In this document: piece by piece, positions 43,124-47,526 of the stretch
Numbering within the stretch: position 1 is the stretch's first letter
Layout: each line of letters begins with the position of its first letter
From: JAFIEN01 sp051859505
GTDB taxonomy: Bacteria > Pseudomonadota > Alphaproteobacteria > Rhodobacterales > Rhodobacteraceae
Direction of reading: 5' to 3'
Assembly: GCA_051859505.1 (NCBI GenBank)
Contig: JBHYFN010000030.1
Location: 1 to 47,526 of the forward strand
Length of the DNA: 47,526 nucleotides
The notes under the pieces: generated by a model
Told to the model about the DNA's origin: nothing
The model's database searches: none
What the model saw: only the letters and a program-made list of their open reading frames with translations
Position numbers and translations under genes: made by a program

Positions 43124-43633
43124 TCAGCTTTCGCTAAGCGCGACCTTCATGTCCTTGACGACATAGATCACTTCGCCATCCGCCTCGACGATGCCGTCAG
43201 CCACCCCCATGGTCAGCCGCCGCGTCTGGATCGCCTTGGTGAAATCCACCTTGTAGGTCAGCATCTTGCGGTCCGGTCTTACCATGCCGGTCAGCTTGAC
43301 CTCGCCCACGCCCAGCGCATAGCCCCGCCCCTGCCAGCCGCGCCAGCCAAGGTTGAAGCCGGTCAGCTGCCACAGCCCGTCAAGGCCAAGGCAGCCGGGC
43401 ATGATCGGATTGCCGGGAAAGTGGCAGTCGAAGAACCACAGGTCGGGCGTGATGTCGAATTCGGCGATGACATGGCCCTTGCCATGCGCGCCGCGATCCC
43501 CGCTGATCTCGGTGATGCGGTCCATCATGAGCATCGGCGGCAGCGGAAGCTGTGCATTGCCGGGGCCGAAAAGCTCGCCCCGCGCGCAGGCCAGCAGGCC
43601 TTCCCTGTCGAAACTGTCTGGAAAATCCGCCAT
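43124..43633 (-). CDS. fabA: 3-hydroxydecanoyl-[acyl-carrier-protein] dehydratase/isomerase
   Basis: FabA (169 residues) dehydrates 3-hydroxydecanoyl-ACP and isomerises the double bond, opening anaerobic synthesis of unsaturated fatty acids. The catalytic His71 lies in CHFPGNPIMPGCLGLDGLWQ and Asp85 in the same stretch, close to their positions in the E. coli enzyme. Length is standard. The ATG at 43633 was kept. It heads the leftward fab group and is divergent from irr, with 160 bp between. Confidence 0.96.
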   Translation of the reverse strand: MADFPDSFDREGLLACARGELFGPGNAQLPLPPMLMMDRITEISGDRGAHGKGHVIAEFDITPDLWFFDCHFPGNPIMPGCLGLDGLWQLTGFNLGWRGWQGRGYALGVGEVKLTGMVRPDRKMLTYKVDFTKAIQTRRLTMGVADGIVEADGEVIYVVKDMKVALSES

Positions 43634-43755
43634 GCTGCGCCAGTCCGTCCTTACCTGTTACGGTTGCGGTCTATCATTCCGGCCCGAACAAGGGCAAGGG
43701 CCGGGCCAGTTGCCGCGCATTGGCGCGGAGCGCGGCAAAAACAGCGGTTTTGCGA

Positions 43756-43785
43756 TTGAAATTCAAAAGCGCAGAGACATATACT
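43756..43785 (+). promoter_or_regulatory. Strong candidate promoter of irr with an operator-like dyad on the -35
   Basis: TTGAAA (43756-43761) and TATACT (43780-43785) are 18 bases apart, close to consensus. The 11-bp dyad TTGAAATTCAA (43756-43766) covers the -35. Transcription would begin around 43792, only a base or two before the irr ATG at 43794, so the message may be almost leaderless. Confidence 0.55.
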
Positions 43786-43793
43786 CCGGTGAA

Positions 43794-44231
43794 ATGGCAC
43801 TGGATCATCACATCGACGAGGCGCGCACCGCCCGCAGCCTGAACTGGCTGGGCCAGTCCAGCCTGCGCCCGACGCGTCAGCGCCTTGCCCTGGCGGCCCT
43901 TCTGGTGGGCGACGGGCAGGACCGCCACGTCACCGCCGAAAGCCTGTTCGACGCCGCTGTCGCGGCCGGTGAACAGGTCTCGCTTGCCACCGTCTACAAC
44001 ACGCTGCGCGCCTTCTGCGATGTGGGCCTTCTGCGCGAGATCACGGTTGACGGGTCGAAAAGCTATTTCGACACCAACATGACCGATCACCCCCATTTCT
44101 ACTGGGAAGACAGCGCCACGCTGAGCGATGCCCCGGTTTCCGAGCTCGAGATCGCGCGCCTGCCGATGGCCCCCCAGGGGGCCGAGATCGCGGCCGTCGA
44201 TGTCGTGATCCGTCTGCGGCGCAAGGCCTGA
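43794..44231 (+). CDS. irr: Irr, Fur-family iron response regulator
   Basis: Irr (145 residues) is the heme-responsive Fur-family regulator of alphaproteobacteria. The winged-helix part has RPTRQRLALAALLV and the recognition region SLATVYNTLRAFCDVGLLREI (given by ends S64 to I84, approximate). The dimer domain has the conserved YFDTNMTDHPHFYWED with His residues that bind metal or heme in relatives, where Fur proper would read HHDH. No zinc-binding CxxC pair, as usual for Irr. It is divergent from fabA, an arrangement I associate with Rhodobacteraceae. The ATG at 43794 has GGTGAA upstream, but this would not be in the message if the promoter call is right. Confidence 0.92.
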   Translation: MALDHHIDEARTARSLNWLGQSSLRPTRQRLALAALLVGDGQDRHVTAESLFDAAVAAGEQVSLATVYNTLRAFCDVGLLREITVDGSKSYFDTNMTDHPHFYWEDSATLSDAPVSELEIARLPMAPQGAEIAAVDVVIRLRRKA

Positions 44232-44313
44232 GACCCGGGGCGGCGGTGCGGCGGCCCGATCAGGGAAGGGCCGTCATGGCCTTGTCGGTCCGCCTGCAGC
44301 GCCTCTCCCTCTG

Positions 44314-45150
44314 ATGCCTGATTTCACCACGCCCGACGGCACCCGCCTGCATTACACCGACGAAGGCGCGGGCCTGCCGCTTCTGTGCCTGGCCGGTCTG
44401 ACGCGGAACCTGCGCGATTTCGACCATCTCGCCCCGCATCTGCCCAATGTCCGCATGATCCGGCTTGATGCACGCGGGCGCGGGCGGTCGGACTGGCCGG
44501 GGCCCGAGGGCTATACCGTCGCGCAGGAGGCCGCCGATGTGCTGGCCCTGCTCGATCACCTCGGGCTGGCGGCGGCGGCGGTTCTGGGCACGTCGCGCGG
44601 CGGGCTTCAGGCGATGGTCCTCGCCGCAACCGCACGCGACCGCCTGCTGGGCGTCGCGCTGAACGATATCGGGCCCGAGCTCGCGCCCGAAGGCCTGGCC
44701 GTGATCATGGGCCACCTCGGGCGCGCCCCCGCCCAGCGCAGCCATGCCGAGGCGGCAGCGGCGCGGGCCGCAACCGCCACCAGTTTCGAAAACGTGCCGA
44801 TGACCCGCTGGCTGGCCGAGGTCCGCAACCATTTCGACGAAGGGCCCGACGGCCTGAGCCTGCGCTATGACGCCCGGCTGCGCGATGCGGTTCTGGCCGG
44901 ATCGGCGCAGCCCGCGCCCGACCTCTGGCCCCTGTTCGAGGCCTTCGCCGGGCTGCCGCTCTGTCTGATCCGGGGGGTCAATTCCCTCCTTCTGACCCGC
45001 GACACGGCCGATCGCATGGAAGCCAGGATCGCGGCCCTGGGCGGCCCTCCCCTGATCCGGGCCGAGGTGCCGGGGCGGGGGCATGTGCCCTTCCTCGACG
45101 AACCCGAGGCGCTGGCGGCCTTGCGCCTCTGGCTGGCGCGGATCGGATGA
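44314..45150 (+). CDS. Alpha/beta hydrolase
   Basis: This hydrolase (278 residues) has nucleophile Ser94 in LGTSRGGLQA, the oxyanion region CLAGLTRN, the RGRGRSD turn (54-60) and the catalytic His in PGRGHVPFLDE at the C-terminus; the acid should lie near 220. No signal peptide. Its substrate is unknown. The stop overlaps the start of the next gene, a serine/threonine-dehydratase-like enzyme, so the two probably act together. Confidence 0.88.
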   Translation: MPDFTTPDGTRLHYTDEGAGLPLLCLAGLTRNLRDFDHLAPHLPNVRMIRLDARGRGRSDWPGPEGYTVAQEAADVLALLDHLGLAAAAVLGTSRGGLQAMVLAATARDRLLGVALNDIGPELAPEGLAVIMGHLGRAPAQRSHAEAAAARAATATSFENVPMTRWLAEVRNHFDEGPDGLSLRYDARLRDAVLAGSAQPAPDLWPLFEAFAGLPLCLIRGVNSLLLTRDTADRMEARIAALGGPPLIRAEVPGRGHVPFLDEPEALAALRLWLARIG

Positions 45151-46118
45151 ACATCGGGATGATCCATGCCGCCCGCGCGCGCATCGGGCAGAACCTGCGC
45201 CGCACGCCGCTGCTTTGGGCGCCGGGGCTTGATGCGCTGGCGGGGCGGCGGGTCTGGGTCAAGGCGGAATGCCTGCAGCTGACCGGATCCTTCAAGGCGC
45301 GCGGCGGCTGGTCCGCCGTCTCGGCCCTGCCGGAGGCGGACCGCGCGCGGGGGGTTCTGGCGATCTCCTCGGGCAACCATGCGCAGGGCGTCGCCTTCGC
45401 CGCCCGCGCCCATGCCATCCCCGCCGTGATCGTCATGCCCCGCGACGCCCCCCGCGCCAAGATCGACGGCACCCGCGCCCTTGGCGCCGAGATCATCCCC
45501 TATGACCGCGCGACCGACAACCGCGAGGCGCTGGGGGCCGCGCTCGCGCAAGAGCGCGGGCTGACGATGATCCTGCCCTATGACGATCCGCAGGTGATTG
45601 CCGGTCAGGGCACCGTCGGCCTCGAGATCGCCGAGGAGGCGCGACAGGCCGGCATCGAGGCGGCGGATGTGCTGGTCTGCTGCGGCGGCGGCGGGCTGAG
45701 CGCGGGCGTGGCCCTCGCGCTTGGCTCCGAGGCGCCGGAGCTGCGGGTCCGCACGGTCGAGCCGGCCGGCTTTGACGATACCGCCCGCTCGCTCGCCTCG
45801 GGGCGGCGCGAGGTCAATGCCGCTGTAACGGGGTCGATCTGCGACGCGATCCTGACCCCAACGCCGGGCGCCTTGACCTTCCCGATCCTGCACCGCCTTG
45901 CCGGGCCGGGCCTGTCGGTCAGCGATGCCGAGGCCACGGCCGCCATGGCCGCGGCCTTCACCCATCTGCGCATCGTCCTTGAACCCGGCGGCGCGGTGGC
46001 GCTGGCCGCGGCGCTGTTTCGCCCCGAGGCGCTGGCAGAGGGGCCGGTGATCGTCGTGGCTTCGGGCGGGAATGTCGATCCGGGGGCTTTTCAGAAAGCC
46101 ATCGCCGTGGCAAAGTAA
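45147..46118 (+). CDS. Pyridoxal-phosphate-dependent serine/threonine dehydratase-like enzyme
   Basis: This fold-type II PLP enzyme (323 residues) has Lys50 in TGSFKARGG as the PLP anchor, SSGNHAQGVA (69-78) for phosphate and substrate binding, and the phosphate-cradle glycine loop CGGGGLSAG near 180. It lacks a C-terminal ACT regulatory domain, so it resembles catabolic threonine dehydratase, serine racemase or hydroxyaspartate dehydratase; these cannot be told apart here. The ATG overlaps the hydrolase stop (ATGA). Confidence 0.88.
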   Translation: MNIGMIHAARARIGQNLRRTPLLWAPGLDALAGRRVWVKAECLQLTGSFKARGGWSAVSALPEADRARGVLAISSGNHAQGVAFAARAHAIPAVIVMPRDAPRAKIDGTRALGAEIIPYDRATDNREALGAALAQERGLTMILPYDDPQVIAGQGTVGLEIAEEARQAGIEAADVLVCCGGGGLSAGVALALGSEAPELRVRTVEPAGFDDTARSLASGRREVNAAVTGSICDAILTPTPGALTFPILHRLAGPGLSVSDAEATAAMAAAFTHLRIVLEPGGAVALAAALFRPEALAEGPVIVVASGGNVDPGAFQKAIAVAK

Positions 46119-46124
46119 GGATAT

Positions 46125-46150
46125 CCTGACTGGAATTTGGTTCCGTCAGG
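46125..46150 (+). terminator. Hairpin after the dehydratase-like gene
   Basis: CCTGAC-T-GGAA (46125-46135) pairs with TTCC-GTCAGG (46141-46150): ten base pairs with one bulge and a five-base loop, 6 bp after the stop codon. No T-tract follows, so it is a likely but not certain terminator. Confidence 0.45.
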
Positions 46151-46225
46151 GGAAACGATTGCAGAGTGATTTTATAGATTGTTCGGGCGGTTGCCTTGCC
46201 CGAAGCCATTTTGGACAGGTGAAAG

Positions 46226-46549
46226 ATGTCATTATTTCAGACGGGGACCCTTGGTCTCATCCTGGTGGCCAGCTTGGGCTATACGGCCGCCACAGTGGGC
46301 ATGAAGATGGGCTCGACCAGCCTGACCTTCGCGGCCGTACTCCTGATGGCCGGAGGGCTTTTCGCAGCCGCCGCGGCCGAGGTCATCATCCTCAAATCGG
46401 CCGATCTGGGGATCGTGTTCATCACGATCATCGGGATCGAGACCCTGCTGGTCCTGACCTATGCCGCGATGATCGGCGAAGGGCTGGACCTGCGGCAACT
46501 GACCGGGGCGGGCATGGTGCTGGCGGGGATTGCCGTCGTCTCGCACTAG
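46226..46549 (+). CDS. SMR/EamA-like small membrane protein
   Basis: This protein of 107 residues has four hydrophobic helices, and its end (TGAGMVLAGIAVVSH) matches small multidrug resistance (SMR) proteins. The membrane-embedded Glu essential for proton coupling in EmrE (first helix, eight residues before the MK pair) appears to be Tyr19 here, so classical drug export is doubtful. The ATG follows GGACAGGTGAAAG. It stands alone between a hairpin and the pcaD promoter. Confidence 0.72.
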   Translation: MSLFQTGTLGLILVASLGYTAATVGMKMGSTSLTFAAVLLMAGGLFAAAAAEVIILKSADLGIVFITIIGIETLLVLTYAAMIGEGLDLRQLTGAGMVLAGIAVVSH

Positions 46550-46565
46550 AACGGGCGGGCGGCGT

Positions 46566-46594
46566 TTGACTTCGCCGCACGGGTGGCGTTCTGT
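46566..46594 (+). promoter_or_regulatory. Candidate sigma-70 promoter of pcaD
   Basis: TTGACT (46566-46571) and TTCTGT (46589-46594) are separated by 17 bases, 50 bp before the pcaD ATG. The -35 is near consensus and the -10 is weak. Confidence 0.4.
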
Positions 46595-46644
46595 CCAGCG
46601 GATCGGCCTCGGGGCCGGTAACGGAACGGGCAGGACGGAACGGA

Positions 46645-47433
46645 ATGGATCGGATCACGCTGGCGGATGGCACGACGCTTGCCTTCAGGGTCGAGGGGCC
46701 CGAGGCGGGGCCGGCTCTGGTTCTGCTGCATGCGCTGGGAACCGATCACCGGATCTGGGACGGCATCCTGCCCTTCCTGCCGCCGGACTTGCGGATCCTG
46801 CGCCCCGACATGCGCGGCCACGGCGCCTCGGACGTGCCGCCCGCGCCTTACAAGATGGGGCGGCTGGTGGCGGATGCCGAGGCGCTGTGCGATGATCTGG
46901 GGATGACCGGCGCGGTGGTGGTCGGCCTGTCCATCGGCGGGCTGATCGCGCAGGGGCTGGCGGTCAAGCGGCTGGATCTGGTGCGGGGGCTGGTCCTGTC
47001 GAACACGGCGGCGCGGATCGGCAATGCCGCCCTCTGGGACGAACGGATCGCCGCCGTGAGGGCCAAAGGCATGGCCGCGATCAGCGCGCCGACCCTGGAA
47101 CGCTGGGCCGGGCGGGATCTGACGCAAGAGGCACGCGAGGCGGCGCGCGAGCGGCTCTTGTCGACGAACCCCGAGGGCTGGGCCGGCTGCGCCGCCGCGA
47201 TCGGCGGGGCCGATTTCCTGGCCACCACCGCGACCCTGCGCCTGCCGACGCTGGGCATCGCGGGGGGCGAGGACGGCTCTGTGCCCCCCGACATGCTGCG
47301 CGAGACGCTGGACCTGATCCCGGGATCGCGGTTTCACCTGATGCGGCGCGCGGGCCACCTGCCCTGCCTCGAGGATCCAAAGGGCTACGCCGGCGCGCTT
47401 GCACGCTTCCTGTCGGAGATCGGCCATGTCTAG
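46645..47433 (+). CDS. pcaD: 3-oxoadipate enol-lactonase
   Basis: PcaD (262 residues) hydrolyses 3-oxoadipate enol-lactone to 3-oxoadipate in protocatechuate breakdown. It is an alpha/beta hydrolase with nucleophile Ser96 in VVGLSIGGLIAQGL, the HALGTDHRIWD (29-39) oxyanion region, RPDMRGHGASD (53-63), and the C-terminal His in RAGHLPCLE. These stretches are closer to PcaD than to general hydrolases. Other pca genes may lie beyond 47526, but none is visible. The ATG at 46645 has GGACGGAACGGA upstream. Confidence 0.88.
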   Translation: MDRITLADGTTLAFRVEGPEAGPALVLLHALGTDHRIWDGILPFLPPDLRILRPDMRGHGASDVPPAPYKMGRLVADAEALCDDLGMTGAVVVGLSIGGLIAQGLAVKRLDLVRGLVLSNTAARIGNAALWDERIAAVRAKGMAAISAPTLERWAGRDLTQEAREAARERLLSTNPEGWAGCAAAIGGADFLATTATLRLPTLGIAGGEDGSVPPDMLRETLDLIPGSRFHLMRRAGHLPCLEDPKGYAGALARFLSEIGHV

Positions 47434-47455
47434 GGCGCCGACCGTGCCGAGGCGC

Positions 47456-47479
47456 GCGGAAATTTGGCCAAATTTCCGC
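47456..47479. repeat. 24-bp perfect palindrome, GGCC-centred family, copy 3
   Basis: GCGGAAATTTGG is followed at once by its exact reverse complement, 23 bp after the pcaD stop codon. It shares the AAATTTGGCCAAATTT heart with the copy at 10552-10577 and differs slightly in the outer arms, so it belongs to the same family. I see nothing else in 47480-47526. Confidence 0.9.
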
Positions 47480-47526
47480 CCCCCCGCCGCCCCGCGCGCA
47501 GCGCGCCAACCCGAGGGCGCCCCCTC

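Noticed and set aside
46159..46177. TTGCAG...TATAGA as promoter of the SMR-like gene
   Set aside because: The hexamers are only about eight bases apart, far from the usual 17.

Overview
The window looks like chromosomal DNA of an alphaproteobacterium of the Rhodobacteraceae. Codons are strongly GC-rich. The putA lacks its own DNA-binding domain and is paired with a divergent Lrp-type regulator. A divergent irr / fabA-fabB-fabI block is present, the hut pathway is the hutF/hutG version, and one intergenic region carries a palindromic element of a kind I associate with this family. The assignment rests on gene content and recalled homologues; no database was searched.

Layout. (1) 1-3200: a probable integrase remnant beside tRNA-Ser(GCU), gabD, a short tandem array and a sulfotransferase. 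(2) 3181-10542: a complete histidine-utilisation cluster. hutI-hutH-hutG-hutU run leftward with overlapping ends, hutF-hutC run rightward, and a HutC-type operator lies between them. (3) 10552-16135: an orphan phnM with a candidate Pho box, choline-sulfatase betC, and a NitT/TauT-type ABC transporter. (4) 16394-20132: tRNA-Leu(UAA), a 904-residue RTX protein and a small exported TPR protein. (5) 20174-28145: a tandem array, putR-like lrp, putA, rhomboid protease, inositol monophosphatase and a membrane GGDEF-EAL protein. (6) 28282-36364: one leftward operon of CocE/S15 hydrolase, dipeptide-type ABC transporter and BetI-like TetR regulator. (7) 36458-40277: the palindromic element, then a trimethylamine-dehydrogenase-family flavoprotein overlapping an MttB-family methyltransferase. 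(8) 40294-44231: fabI, fabB, an unknown exported protein and fabA (leftward), with irr divergent. (9) 44314-47433: alpha/beta hydrolase with a serine/threonine-dehydratase-like enzyme, an SMR-like membrane protein, and pcaD.

How the genes work together. Most of the window handles small nitrogen and carbon compounds: histidine to glutamate (hut), proline to glutamate (putA), succinate semialdehyde (gabD), choline sulfate (betC), methylated amines (dehydrogenase plus MttB homologue), imported peptides or peptide-like compounds, and beta-ketoadipate enol-lactone (pcaD). The fab block makes unsaturated fatty acids and sits opposite the iron regulator irr.

Less ordinary signals: three short tandem arrays with different units (13, 15 and 11 bp) next to gene ends; three near-identical 24-26 bp palindromes centred on GGCC, one inside the 3' end of phnM; a Pho box on a lone phnM; a duplicated unnamed domain in the RTX protein; changed flavin-site residues in the dehydrogenase; and an unknown exported protein between fabA and fabB. 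No CRISPR array, complete insertion sequence, rRNA or recognisable defence system was seen.
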